NCBI RefSeq assembly: GCF_004343255.1
Contig: NZ_SMDD01000001.1
Coordinates: forward strand, 1,009,284 to 1,073,283
DNA length: 64,000 nucleotides
Direction: 5' to 3'
DNA from: Laceyella sacchari
GTDB taxonomy: Bacteria > Bacillota > Bacilli > Thermoactinomycetales > Thermoactinomycetaceae
Shown here: piece after piece, positions 27,596-37,173 of the stretch
How the letters are laid out: each line of letters begins with the position of its first letter
How positions within the stretch are numbered: position 1 is the stretch's first letter
Position numbers and translations under genes: made by a program
The notes under the pieces: generated by a model
Database searches by the model: none
What the model saw: the letters and a program-made list of their open reading frames with translations, nothing else
Told to the model about the DNA's origin: nothing

Positions 27596-27638
27596 ACGCT
27601 AGTTGGTAAAAGTGAATGTTGCCGGCTGGCGTTTTTTT
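27596..27638 (+). terminator. Terminator after birA
   Basis: ACGCTAGTTGG pairs with CCGGCTGGCGT through several G-U pairs, followed by seven Ts. Confidence 0.65.
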
Positions 27639-27765
27639 ATGCCTTTTGCCATAGAGTTTGCCCATTTCTTCCGGCCGCACAAGCAAACGCGAGCGTTATG
27701 GCGTAAATTGTGGTATATTTCAATTTTTCGGGTATGTGAGATGCTGGGTGAAAGGAGGACACCCG

Positions 27766-28806
27766 TTGAGTCAAAGCGGAAAAACCAAATTCCGGATCAC
27801 GAAAGAAGCGGTTCGCCATGCGTACGAAAGAGCTCGCAAGACCAAATCGGTCGGAATCGACGGGCAAACGATTCGGCAATTTGAAGCCGATTTGGAAGGA
27901 AATTTGACCCGATTATGGAAACGGCTTGCGTCAGGTGATTATGTCCCCACCCCCTTACGGAGAATCTCTATTCATAAGCCTGGAGGCGGTTGGAGAATAT
28001 TAGGCATTCCTACTGTGACCGATCAAATCGCCCAATATGTGGTGATCAATCATCTGGAGCCGAGAGTGTCGACCATCTTCCATGACAATCTGTTTAACAG
28101 AAACGGAAAAAGCGCCGCAGATGCGGTGGAAGCGGCCAGCAAACGGTGCCTGCAACATGATTGGGTATTGTGCCTGGACATCAAAGATTTTTTCTATTCG
28201 ATAGATCACGCCAAGCTGTTGCCAATGATTCAAAAATACACAGATCAAAAGTGGGTGTCGCTCTATATCGAACGGTGGTTGAAAAATCCGCAAAAAAACA
28301 ACCGGGGTGTTTTATTCAAAAGTGCGGGAGTCTCCCCGGGAGCGGTTATTAGCCATCTGTTGGCCGACCTGTACCTCTATCATGCGTTTGACGAATGGAT
28401 GCAGACCAACTATCCACATATTCCTTTCGGGCGTTTTGTTGATGACATTCTTTGTCATTGCAAAAGTGAAAACGAGGCCAAGCGGCTATTGGCAAGCATA
28501 AACCGGCGACTATCACGCTATCGTTTGCAACCCAATCCGACCAAAACAAAAATCGTCTACTGCAAAGATGATCGGCGCAAAGGAGATTATCCCCATGTTT
28601 CCTTCGACTATTTGAAGCGTCATTTCAAAGCGCGAAAAATGTCTACCAAAGACGGAAAAGAACGGTGGATTTTTTGTGCGCGACGATTGACAAGTCGGGT
28701 GTTTACTGGAGCAACCATAACTCACAGCAACAGCTTGGTTCCTAAGAGTAATAAGCATGCCAGTTCTGTCTGGATCAATCCTGAAGTCAAGGCGCACAAT
28801 CCCTAG
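27766..28806 (+). pseudogene. Truncated group II intron-type reverse transcriptase
   Basis: A frame of 346 residues from TTG 27766 behind AAAGGAGG. It aligns by eye with the LtrA family: GIDG and the RT0-2 region (30-90), WVLCLDIKDFFYSIDH (RT3, 133-148), KWVSLYIERWLKNP, KIVYCKDDRRKGDY. Key signatures are altered: the usual YADD is FVDD (224-227), TPQGGVIS is VSPGAVIS (189-196), GYRPGKSA is FNRNGKSA. The thumb/maturase and endonuclease parts are absent; homology stops near residue 308. No domain V-like intron sequence follows. Probably a decayed element, though expression of a shortened RT cannot be excluded. Confidence 0.75.
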
Positions 28807-29172
28807 TAGCTTAATGCAAGATAACGCTTTTAATTCAAGGGCTACTATTTACGTAAAAGAATAAGATGCTTATATTGATCAGCGAGGTAGTTTTGTCATG
28901 CTCCACTGCATTCATTTTCGGTAATGTGAGGCTCAGTCACTGAAACTCAACCGCTTTAAATGTGTGACGAGGTTGGGTTTATTTGTCTGTGCCTTTTTCA
29001 TTCACCGATTGGGGTGCTTTTTATGTCCAAATCTAAAAAATAATGCAAGCGAGCCTTAGGGAACCCGAACGAGGAACACAAATGGATACAAGGTATATTT
29101 ACAATCGGAAAGATGACATTTGATCTCACCATCCTGTTTGGAAAAAAACAGAGATAGCACAATCAGCCGGCA

Positions 29173-29204
29173 AAAGCCGACCTCCTTGGAAAGGGGTCGG
29201 CTTT
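29173..29204. terminator. Bidirectional terminator-like hairpin
   Basis: AAAGCCGACC and GGTCGGCTTT form a perfect 10-bp stem with A and T runs built into both arms. Confidence 0.65.
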
Positions 29205-29336
29205 GTGTATTGAGATGGGCCGAAACGCTGTTTAAAAAAAGAATAGACTTATAATAATCTATTGTTATGGTGTGCCCCTTAGCAGGGCCCGGCGGAATGC
29301 CCAACCTACATAGCGATGCTGTTTACCCAAGATAGA

Positions 29337-29364
29337 GAAGCCCGTTTTCATAAGGGGCTTTTTC
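29337..29364 (+). terminator. Terminator-like hairpin
   Basis: AAGCCC, a 10-nt loop, GGGCTT and TTT. Confidence 0.55.
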
Positions 29365-29486
29365 GGCATGTTCGTGTAAGGATTGGGGTTGGAGTATATG
29401 CTTATAAAAGGGAGATGGTTGCGTGATTTAAGTCCGAGAGGGCGATAATGCGGGGCCGACCGATATGATGCAAAGGGGAAATGCCA

Positions 29487-29855
29487 ATGCTGTATGATGA
29501 AGATCAACTAACGTTTGAAGTGGAATTGAAGCGGTACGCACATTTGGAAGTGTTGCTGGGTGTGTTGGAACGGGACAAAAAGCAAATGGGTCACCTAAAG
29601 ATGGGGGAGATATACCAATACCAGCTGGAGCAGATCATGGATCAATGTTTGCGTGATATGGCGGAGATTCGGAATTATTTCCGGCAATCTCAGGGAGAAA
29701 TCATCCAAACGGTGCAATTGGCTGGTGAGCGGTTGGTAGAGTATAAATACAAGGGATATCGTTATCAGGTGAAGTATTTGAATGAGTTCATGCGGGTTGA
29801 GTGCGGGGAGATGTTGAAGGGCTATATGAAGTTAAAGCGAGAGGAGACCATGTGA
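29487..29855 (+). CDS. Hypothetical small helical protein
   Basis: About 122 residues (ATG 29487, AAAGGGG 9 nt upstream; ATG 29481 also possible). Strongly charged and predicted mostly helical, without cysteines motifs beyond two scattered Cys. Not recognised. It lies about 110 nt upstream of the broken ADP-ribosylglycohydrolase gene. Confidence 0.65.
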   Translation: MLYDEDQLTFEVELKRYAHLEVLLGVLERDKKQMGHLKMGEIYQYQLEQIMDQCLRDMAEIRNYFRQSQGEIIQTVQLAGERLVEYKYKGYRYQVKYLNEFMRVECGEMLKGYMKLKREETM

Positions 29856-29967
29856 CGGTGCGTGCCGGCGCATGGCGTTTTTTATGATTGGCGATGATCT
29901 TCGTTAAAATTGGTATATTCAGATTGAGGATAAAGCGCAAAGACAACATGAGAAGGAGATAAAACAA

Positions 29968-31079
29968 ATGAAAAATAAGAAGCGCGGAGTGATATTGGGA
30001 TTGGCATGGGGAGATGTACTGGGATGCCTTGTCGAGGGATGGCGCAGTGGGAGATCGAAGAAGTTTATGGTCAATATAGCGAGTTACCAACAGCGTACCC
30101 CGTCGACAAGATCGCTGAAAAAAAACGGCGCCGCTTGCGTCCACACGGCTTGCACTCAGATGATACACAACAAGCGATGGCCTTGGTGCAGTTTTGTCTG
30201 GCTGCAGGAGGCTGGAACCGGGACGCTTGGAAAAGCATACTTGTTCAAGGAATGAAACAGGGTGCATGGCGAGGAGTTGGCCGATTTTTTACGGAGGCGT
30301 TGCATCGCATGCGCAAAGGGGAGAGGGGGGAACATGCGGGTAGCCCATCAGCCGGAATGGGAGCCGCTATGCGTATTGGACCGTTGGGTGTTTTGTATTG
30401 CCAGCCTGAACAGGCTGATCTCTTATGGCAAGTCGCGCTCGAATCCAGCCTGGCTACGCACCGCGATGCGAGGGCTGCGGGGTTTGCCGCTTTGTTGGCG
30501 CACGCCATTGCCCTGTTGTTGCAAGGAAAGTACGGGCGTGAGACGCTTGCCGCTTTACCGGAGCTTGCCCGGCAAGGGGAAGAGCGATTGCAGGAGATGT
30601 CCAAACAAGGTTGGCGAATCGATAAGGTGAACTCATCAGCCATTCGTGAAGCAATGGTTCAGGCTTGCACATGGATCGACATGCCGGTGGAAGCGATGCG
30701 ACGCCGTTTGTCCGATTGGGCCCGCCCCCAGTTGAAAGAAGGGTTTACAAGAGCTCATCCCAACCAAAGTTTTGTCTTGCTCGGAGGGTTACACGCCCTG
30801 CTCATGTCTTGTCGCGACGATCTTGAACCGACCGAGGTGCTGCTGTCGATCATTCGGGAGGGATTTGATACTGACACGGTGGCGGCGATAGCGGGCGCCG
30901 TCTTGGGAGCACGGGTTGGGGATGCGTGGATCCCGAAGGAGAAATTTTATGATCAGATGCGGATCGAAGCCTATGCCGACGCCTTGGTCACTCAGGTTCG
31001 ACCGGAAACGCCGGCCTCGTTTTTAAAGCAGGAAGCGGAATTGACTGATATCGAAAAGATATTTTCGTGCCGGAAATAA
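29968..31079 (+). pseudogene. ADP-ribosylglycohydrolase family protein, frameshifted
   Basis: Removes ADP-ribose from proteins or small molecules in intact members. A good ribosome binding site (AGAAGGAGAT) and ATG 29968 start a frame with the family N-terminus VILGLAWGDVLGCLVEGW. The rest (WEIEEVYGQ, HSDDTQQAMAL, DTDTVAAIAGAVLGA) continues in another frame from about 30051 to 31079. One base appears missing around 30048-30052 in a G-rich stretch. The DDT and DTD metal-binding motifs of the family survive downstream. It could be a real mutation, a sequencing error or, less likely, programmed frameshifting. Restored length would be about 370 residues. Confidence 0.82.
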
Positions 31080-31226
31080 GGATCAGTAAAGCAATAGGCA
31101 TTGCCAAACAAGGCCGTATTCTTATTCGCGCTTCATCGGGGGCTTCGCTGGTTTAAGAGGTTTTTTACCTGGTTGACGATTCCAGACAAAGACCGCGACC
31201 GGTAGCGGGTCGCGATAAATTCATGG

Positions 31227-31670
31227 TTAATCTATTTCGACGAAATCCACTTTTTCTATGTATACCGCATCCGCATGTAAGATGTCCCGTTTTACGATAA
31301 ACCTGACCATCTCTTCAGGTAAAGAAACGACTTCGCCGCGTTGGTATTTCAGATAGAGCAGGGCCCATTCTTCATGCGGATGAAACCATTCTTTCACTTT
31401 CATTTCACATAACTGACAGGTGGTTGTTGGTTGATTTTCCTTGCTCGGAGTTTGCTTTACGAATACCTCCGCAAACACAAAATCGGCAGCTTCATTGAAG
31501 CGGGTGAGATAGTAACTCCGATTTTGTTTTAATTCGGCGGTAATGGATTGCTCAATAAAATAGTGGCGTGCTCTTTCCGCATCGGACGCCATGCAGTACA
31601 ACCCTTCTTGTCCAAGCAAAGATTGGGAATGGCTAAAAACCCTGTACAATTGCTTTTCAACCAACTCCAT
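31227..31670 (-). CDS. Hypothetical protein
   Basis: 147 residues, start supported by GAGGAGGGTG 10 nt upstream on the minus strand. Acidic, with one CxxC (TCQLCEMK) in the middle and no membrane segment. Many aromatic and charged residues. Not recognised. A hairpin (CGCGACC/GGTCGCG, about 31193-31215) just beyond the stop may end its transcript. Confidence 0.7.
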   Translation of the reverse strand: MELVEKQLYRVFSHSQSLLGQEGLYCMASDAERARHYFIEQSITAELKQNRSYYLTRFNEAADFVFAEVFVKQTPSKENQPTTTCQLCEMKVKEWFHPHEEWALLYLKYQRGEVVSLPEEMVRFIVKRDILHADAVYIEKVDFVEID

Positions 31671-31751
31671 CGTGCAGACACCCTCCTCGATATGAAGTAC
31701 CGCCTCTGATTGGCATCTCTTTAGATGTTTTTTTCTTTGGCGCCATCAAGA

Positions 31752-31788
31752 AAAAAGCCCCCCAACCAAATCGAATCGAAGGGCTTGA
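31752..31788 (-). terminator. Minus-strand terminator downstream of a small ORF
   Basis: Read on the minus strand: AAGCCC, 20-nt loop, GGGGCTT and a TTTTT run. It implies transcription from the right, where the short ORF at 31921-31962 lies. Confidence 0.65.
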
Positions 31789-31920
31789 TTGATGAGACTC
31801 ATCACTTTGCCGTGTAAGGAGTAGCCGCAGGATTTTAATTATTTTTATTTTGGAAAAACACTAAAGAGGATGAATCATCTTGCTTGTTGCTGCGGCCACT
31901 TTTTGTTTCGCGGCGAAGAA

Positions 31921-31962
31921 TTAAGCTTGAGGCGGTTCGCCAGAGTGCAATTTGCGAATCAT
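31921..31962 (-). CDS. Possible 13-residue peptide ORF
   Basis: A very strong Shine-Dalgarno (GAGGAGGTGA) stands 7 nt before ATG on the minus strand. The frame encodes MIRKLHSGEPPQA and stops. A second, overlapping frame (31835-31999, 54 codons from TTG, reading through IYDSQIALWRTASSLILRR) is also open, but its own Shine-Dalgarno is 13-16 nt away. I cannot tell which is translated. A leader peptide, small regulatory peptide or fortuitous signal are all possible. Confidence 0.35.
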   Translation of the reverse strand: MIRKLHSGEPPQA

Positions 31963-32369
31963 AAATGGTCACCTCCTCTCGGTCATTTTTGTTTTTCAAC
32001 AAATTGAAGCGAATTCCTCCTTAAATCGCAGAAAAATGATAAATTTTTTAAAATATGATGCCGAATGGGTAACCTGCTTTTTGTGTAATTGTCTTTCAAT
32101 CCTTTTATTCTAATGAAAATAATAGATTTTTCAGGGATGAATGGTGGGAAATGCGCTGGTTTTACGCAAAGTGGCTGCGGAATTTTTGTGCAACAATTTG
32201 TAACAAATTACGAAAATGAGCGGTTTGAGTACGACAGATTGCGGTGATGCTACTATGCGTGCCACGTGCTGCATATGGTAAAATGGTTGTGGTGATATTG
32301 AAGGGGCCTTCTCGGTGTGAATTAGCAGAAATTTGTGAATTAAATTGCCTTGGCGGAGGGGATTTTGGC

Positions 32370-33203
32370 ATGGGAGTGGCCTTAGGGGGAATGGTGTTGG
32401 GGGTAGGTTGCATCCGCCTGCTTATTTTTGTACGTCGTTACCGGTTTTGCTTGTCTAAGCACACCGGTATGATGGTAGCCATGGCTGGCGCGACGATGGC
32501 GGGACTGCTATCGGGAACCATTTTGGGAATCTTATTCGGGGGCAACCTATTTTTGCCGACGGAATGGGCCATGCTGTTCAGCTTGTTGCTGGGGTATTGG
32601 TTGGGCAAGCCCAGTGGTTTGTTAGCCGCAGTGGATGGGATTGTGGCTGGGATTATGGGCGGGATGATGGGGGCCATGTTGGGTGTGATGGTGCTGAGAG
32701 AAGCGCCAGATCTGACAATCGTGTTAATGGCCGTTTTGTTTTTATGTGTCACGCAATTGCTTGTTCAGCTAATCAGGGAGGAGGCTGAAGTGTTACCGGG
32801 TTTGGGAGTAGGGGATTGGGTGATGTGGGGTGGAACCCTGCTCATGGTGGCTGCACTAGGGTGGCAACAAGTCGGTTTGTTTATATTGGCTGACGCGCCG
32901 TCACATCACTCCCACCATCCTAAAGCGGTGCAAGCTGAGCAGCTTACTGGGATGCAGGTGGCACAAGCCCTTGTTGATGAGTCCGGATGGTCAGGCATGA
33001 TCCAAGCGAAAGCGGGCATTCCGTTGCGATTGCAGGTGGTGTCAAAGTCAGAGGCGGATTGTGGACAAGGGCTCCAAATCGACGAATTCCAGATTTCAAC
33101 CCCGTTGGCGGACGGCAAGGCTACCGTCCAATTTACCCCGATCCACCCGGGGACGTACCCCATGCGTTGCGGAGGCAAGGTTGGTTGGCTGTTGGTGGAA
33201 TGA
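32370..33203 (+). CDS. Membrane protein with C-terminal cupredoxin-like domain
   Basis: 277 residues from ATG 32370 (GGAGGGG upstream; the frame is open from 32244). About six membrane helices (1-20, 35-58, 65-85, 88-110, 114-134, 150-172), very rich in Gly/Met, then HHSHH (179-183) and an extracytoplasmic domain of about 70 residues (205-277). This domain resembles the cupredoxin_1 fold: IPLRLQVVSKSEADC, a beta-rich middle and PGTYPMRCGGKVGW, with C231 and C267. A copper or other metal role is suggested by the His cluster and fold, but the family is not one I can name. Confidence 0.65.
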   Translation: MGVALGGMVLGVGCIRLLIFVRRYRFCLSKHTGMMVAMAGATMAGLLSGTILGILFGGNLFLPTEWAMLFSLLLGYWLGKPSGLLAAVDGIVAGIMGGMMGAMLGVMVLREAPDLTIVLMAVLFLCVTQLLVQLIREEAEVLPGLGVGDWVMWGGTLLMVAALGWQQVGLFILADAPSHHSHHPKAVQAEQLTGMQVAQALVDESGWSGMIQAKAGIPLRLQVVSKSEADCGQGLQIDEFQISTPLADGKATVQFTPIHPGTYPMRCGGKVGWLLVE

Positions 33204-33540
33204 AGATGAAATTTGGTAATGGTTGTGGTGATCTTGGTTTGCTGTAGAAGGACATCCTTCATTGAAATGAATCGTAAAGAAATTTATTGCATTGTGTTTT
33301 GATTTTGGTTAACCTATAGCTGGGGAAAAGGCGGCATCCACAAAAATTGGAGCTGCACTGTGTAACCTGTGTGATTTGAACAAACTAAGCAAAGAAGCCA
33401 TTTTCTGCTTCGAGCCTTTGGGACGGAGACAGAGCAAGCGGTCAAGGATGCATGGCGCCCTTTTAGTCCCTTTGTGTGGCTGATAGCGGCGTTTTCTATT
33501 TTCTCTGACCCAAGGGCCCTATGAAAAAGGAGGGTTCCTT
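33204..33540. other. Intergenic stretch before panB
   Basis: 337 nt, A+T-rich in the first half. No gene, clear terminator or strong promoter seen. Confidence 0.4.
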
Positions 33541-34407
33541 GTGAGCACAGCTAAAAAACGTGTGACAACCCGAACATTAATCAAGATGAAACAAGCAAAT
33601 GAACCGATTGCCATGATCACAGCTTATGATTATCCAGCGGCGAAGATGGCTGAGGCGGCTGGAGCGGACATGATTTTGGTTGGCGATTCGCTGGGCATGG
33701 TTGTGTTGGGCTATGATTCCACCATCCCGGTAACGCTGGAAGACATGTTGCACCATACGAAAGCGGTTTCTCGCGGTGTCAACAGGGCGATGGTGATTGC
33801 CGATTTGCCATTTATGGTAGCCCACCTGTCGCGTGATGAAGTGTTGAAAGCTGCAGCGCGTCTCATGCAAGAGGGCGGAGCCTACGGAGTGAAGCTGGAA
33901 GGTGGTCGGGAGATTATAGAGAATGTCCGTGCTTTGACCCAAGCCGGCATCCCTGTGGTGGGGCACCTTGGTTTGACTCCGCAGTCAGTTAACCAATTGG
34001 GCGGTTACGTCATCCAAGGCAAAGAGTTGGCGGCAGCTGAGCGGTTGATCGAAGAAGCGCAACTTCTGGAACAAGCCGGCATTTGCGCATTGGTGCTGGA
34101 GTGCGTCCCCGAAGAGTTGGCGCGCCTGATCAGTGAGAAGTTGCGGGTGCCGACGATTGGCATTGGCGCTGGGCGCCATTGCGATGGGCAAGTGTTGGTA
34201 TTTCATGATGTGCTTGCACTCGGCGGTGAGTGGCATCCCTCATTTGTCAAAGTGTATCGCCAAGCGGGCCGCATAATGACTGAGGGGATTGCAGAGTATG
34301 TACAAGAAGTGAAAAATCGCCAGTTCCCGCAAGAGGAGCATGTGACGCACTTGGCTGGCGAAACAGCGGAGCAATTGTATGGAGCGAAAGAAGGAGCAAC
34401 CGCATGA
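33541..34407 (+). CDS. panB: 3-methyl-2-oxobutanoate hydroxymethyltransferase
   Basis: First committed step of pantothenate synthesis: adds a hydroxymethyl group from methylene-THF to ketoisovalerate. 288 residues from GTG 33541, with AAAAAGGAGGG upstream. It contains MITAYDYPAAKMAEAAGADMILVGDSLGMV (the metal-binding VGDS), KLEGG, GHLGLTPQ and GIGAGRHCDGQVLV. Overlaps panC by ATGA. Confidence 0.96.
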   Translation: MSTAKKRVTTRTLIKMKQANEPIAMITAYDYPAAKMAEAAGADMILVGDSLGMVVLGYDSTIPVTLEDMLHHTKAVSRGVNRAMVIADLPFMVAHLSRDEVLKAAARLMQEGGAYGVKLEGGREIIENVRALTQAGIPVVGHLGLTPQSVNQLGGYVIQGKELAAAERLIEEAQLLEQAGICALVLECVPEELARLISEKLRVPTIGIGAGRHCDGQVLVFHDVLALGGEWHPSFVKVYRQAGRIMTEGIAEYVQEVKNRQFPQEEHVTHLAGETAEQLYGAKEGATA

Positions 34408-35279
34408 AAACGATAGAAACCATTCATGAATTGAGAACGGCGTTGAAATCGCATCGTCAAGGGATCATTGGCTTTGTGCCGACGATGGGTTATCTTCATC
34501 AGGGGCATCTGAGCTTGGTCGAACGGGCCAAACAAGAATGTGACACCGTGGTGATGTCCATTTTCGTAAATCCATTGCAATTCGGTCCCGGTGAGGACTT
34601 GGATCGCTACCCGCGAGATTTAAAGCGGGATCAAGCGCTTGCCGAGGTGGCCGGTGTGGACTTTTTGTTTCACCCTTCTGTCAGTGAGATGTATCCCACA
34701 GAACCATTGACCCAGGTGCATGTGGAGAAAGTGACGGAACGCTTGTGCGGCGCTTCCCGGCCAGGCCATTTTGCGGGCGTGGCCACGGTTGTGACCAAGC
34801 TGTTTCATATCGTGGCCCCGGATCGTGCCTATTTTGGCATGAAAGACGCCCAACAAGTGGCGGTGATTGAGCAGATGGTGCATGATCTGCATTTCCCAGT
34901 GACGATTGTCCCATGTCCGACGGTGCGTGAACCAGATGGGCTGGCGCTCAGTTCCCGCAATGTTTATTTGTCTCCAGAGGAAAGGAAGCAGGCGCTTGTC
35001 ATTAACCGGACTTTGCGGGAAGTAGAGCAGAAATGGACGCAAGAGCAATTCACTGGCGCCGACGAGTTGGTTCAGTTTGTGCGTGATCGGATTCAGACTG
35101 CGCCGTTGGCCGATATCGACTATGCGGAAGTGTTAACCTATCCGCGGCTGGAAAAGCCCGGCGCCGCATGGAAGGAGCAACGTTTGATCGTCGCTGTTGC
35201 TGTGCGCTTCGGGAAAACGCGTCTAATCGATAACGTACTGCTTGATGGGAGAGGGGAAAAGTCGTGTTCCGAACAATGA
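34404..35279 (+). CDS. panC: Pantothenate synthetase
   Basis: ATP-dependent joining of pantoate and beta-alanine. 291 residues, with [10 protein letters not shown] (26-35) carrying the HxGH nucleotide motif, [26 protein letters not shown] and [11 protein letters not shown] (the KMSKS-like site). Overlaps panB by 4 nt and panD by 16 nt. Confidence 0.96.
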   Translation: MKTIETIHELRTALKSHRQGIIGFVPTMGYLHQGHLSLVERAKQECDTVVMSIFVNPLQFGPGEDLDRYPRDLKRDQALAEVAGVDFLFHPSVSEMYPTEPLTQVHVEKVTERLCGASRPGHFAGVATVVTKLFHIVAPDRAYFGMKDAQQVAVIEQMVHDLHFPVTIVPCPTVREPDGLALSSRNVYLSPEERKQALVINRTLREVEQKWTQEQFTGADELVQFVRDRIQTAPLADIDYAEVLTYPRLEKPGAAWKEQRLIVAVAVRFGKTRLIDNVLLDGRGEKSCSEQ

Positions 35280-35650
35280 TGAAGGCCAAAATCCACCGCG
35301 CGACGGTAACGGAAGCAAATTTGAACTATGTGGGTAGCATCACCATTGATCAAGACATTTTGGACAAAGTGGACATCTTGCCGAATGAAAAAGTGCAAAT
35401 CGTCAACAACAACAATGGTGCCCGGCTTGAAACGTATGTGATTCCCGGTGAACGGGGGAGCAAAGTCATTTGCTTGAACGGAGCCGCTGCTCGTTTGGTG
35501 CAACCGGGTGACCGCGTTATTATCATGTCCTATGCGCTGATGGAAGAGCAGGCGGCCCGGTCGCATAAACCGGTTGTCGCCGTACTGGATGAAGAAAATA
35601 ATATTGTAGAAATGCTGGGAGAAGAAGTACACGGCACCGTGCTGGTGTGA
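35264..35650 (+). CDS. panD: Aspartate 1-decarboxylase
   Basis: Makes beta-alanine with a self-generated pyruvoyl group. 128 residues from GTG 35264, with cleavage expected at G24-S25 in [10 protein letters not shown]. Also [23 protein letters not shown] and NGAAARLV, all typical. It completes panBCD. In B. subtilis dinG follows; it is not found here. Confidence 0.95.
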   Translation: MFRTMMKAKIHRATVTEANLNYVGSITIDQDILDKVDILPNEKVQIVNNNNGARLETYVIPGERGSKVICLNGAAARLVQPGDRVIIMSYALMEEQAARSHKPVVAVLDEENNIVEMLGEEVHGTVLV

Positions 35651-35660
35651 CACGCTTTTT

Positions 35661-35690
35661 GCCCCTCCATGTGCATATGGGGGGGCGTTG
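35661..35690 (+). terminator. Probable terminator of panBCD
   Basis: A 10-bp GC-rich stem GCCCCTCCAT/ATGGGGGGGC. The tail is GTTGTTGTT, weaker than a T run. Confidence 0.5.
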
Positions 35691-35764
35691 TTGTTGTACA
35701 TGGCTTTCCCCTCATTTGGGCATACTTACCACATGCAATGTCGGAATAACGAGGGGGAAGCGGG

Positions 35765-37135
35765 ATGTATCATCAGCAATGGCTACAATTGGTCGAACAG
35801 GCGTTAGATGAAATAGAGACGCAGTATCCCAAAAGTCCGGTTGCAGAAAAAAGCAAATGGCGCAACCGATTTCGTGAAATTAAAAAATCATGTGATCAGA
35901 TGCTGGAGTCTTGGGCTGCAATCATGGAACAAGTGACCAAATTGATGGAGAAGTATCCGGATTTAGACGGTGGAGATGAAGAGATCGAAGAAGAGGTGTG
36001 GCTGCACGAATCGGCGGTGCGTTCATTTCGGCAGGGGCAAGGTTACTATGGGCTGACGATGTTTAAGGAAGCCAATCAGCTGTTTCAACAAGTGGTCGAG
36101 CAGGAGCCCGACTTTCTGCTCGGGCGAATTTATCTGGGTTTGAGCCTTTTTCACGAAGGGCAATGGCATGAAGCCGAACGCCATTTTCAAATCGTAGCCA
36201 GTACGGAAGCACATGATTCTTTCGTGGGGTTCGCCCATCAAATGCTGGGTTGTATTGCCGTTAAGCGGGGGGATGATCGCAAAGCGATCAAACAGTTTTC
36301 CAAGGTTACATCGCTCTTGCCCGACCATGCGGATGCGTGGTTTAATCTGGGAGCGTGCCATTATCGATTGGGAGAGTATCATGAAGCGGTTCCGTATTTT
36401 TATCACGCTTTGTCCATCAATGAAGACGATTGGGAAGCAATGTATTATCTATCCCATTGCTATCGGCACTGTCAAGAATGGAGCAGTGTCTCTTTTTGGC
36501 GTCTGGCTTCATATGAAAAAACCAATCATCCCCGCATTTTGGAATCAATCGCACATGATTATGAAGAGATGGGAGAGCATGAACAAGCTTTAGCTTGGTA
36601 TCAGCGCTTGCTTGGATTGGACCCAAAGCATGCAGGAGCTTATCACGGCGTGGCTTGGAATTTGTGGGCGTTGGGGCGAACCGAAGAAGCGATCTTGTGG
36701 CTCAAAAAAGGGCTAACTTTGTTTCGGGACAATCAATCGTTGTTATTTGCCTATGTGTGGATGGAAATGGCTAGCGGCCAGGTCGCCAAAGCAGAACGGA
36801 CGCTGTCGCGGTTGCCCTTGGAACAGAGCGAGCAGCCGATGTGGTTAGCCATGCGTTCACATCTTTCTTCGCATCAAGGGAATTACCTTGAGGCCAATCG
36901 GTTGGCGGAACGATTGATCCAGCAAGATCTTCCCGCTTTAAGGGCGTTGGGCCATTATCAGCGGGGGCGTATCCAGCTGGAGCAGAAACGCGTGGATGAA
37001 GCGATGCACCATTTTAAAGAAGCGCGCCAGCTGGCCAAGGGTTGGAAAGATCCGCTTTTCTTTGAAGGAGTGTGCCACTTGATGAAAGGATGCCCTGACA
37101 GCACTCGCACATGCTGGAGTGAGATTGTCACATAA
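35765..37135 (+). CDS. TPR-repeat protein
   Basis: 456 residues with several tetratricopeptide repeats, for example LGCIAVKRGDDRKAIKQF, LGACHYRLGEYHEAVPYF, IAHDYEEMGEHEQALAWY and VAWNLWALGRTEEAILWL. The first 90 residues are helical and charged. No signal peptide. A cytosolic scaffold for protein-protein contacts is likely. It may correspond to YpiA-type proteins of Bacillus, but the location differs, so I leave it unnamed. GAGGGGGAAG precedes the ATG. Confidence 0.82.
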   Translation: MYHQQWLQLVEQALDEIETQYPKSPVAEKSKWRNRFREIKKSCDQMLESWAAIMEQVTKLMEKYPDLDGGDEEIEEEVWLHESAVRSFRQGQGYYGLTMFKEANQLFQQVVEQEPDFLLGRIYLGLSLFHEGQWHEAERHFQIVASTEAHDSFVGFAHQMLGCIAVKRGDDRKAIKQFSKVTSLLPDHADAWFNLGACHYRLGEYHEAVPYFYHALSINEDDWEAMYYLSHCYRHCQEWSSVSFWRLASYEKTNHPRILESIAHDYEEMGEHEQALAWYQRLLGLDPKHAGAYHGVAWNLWALGRTEEAILWLKKGLTLFRDNQSLLFAYVWMEMASGQVAKAERTLSRLPLEQSEQPMWLAMRSHLSSHQGNYLEANRLAERLIQQDLPALRALGHYQRGRIQLEQKRVDEAMHHFKEARQLAKGWKDPLFFEGVCHLMKGCPDSTRTCWSEIVT

Positions 37136-37138
37136 AGA

Positions 37139-37173
37139 AAAAGCCACTTCATCGCCGGATGAAGTGGCTTTGT
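37139..37173. terminator. Bidirectional terminator
   Basis: A perfect 14-bp stem AAAGCCACTTCATC with loop GCCG, serving the TPR gene on the plus strand and the convergent small gene on the minus strand, whose stop lies at its edge. Confidence 0.85.

Larger units (their letters stand above)
28807..29486. other. Non-coding stretch with hairpins only
   Basis: No gene I can support. It contains three terminator-like hairpins (28943-28984, 29173-29204, 29337-29364), a TATAAT near 29248 without a good -35, and no tRNA. Possibly debris of the mobile insertion. Confidence 0.5.

Noticed and set aside
28690-28806. C-terminal 38 codons of the RT frame as a novel domain
   Set aside because: Low complexity with no family features; more likely out-of-homology sequence fused by truncation.
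28807-29486. Searched for a tRNA, CRISPR array or group II intron 3' end
   Set aside because: No cloverleaf, direct-repeat array or domain V-like hairpin; only terminator-like stems.
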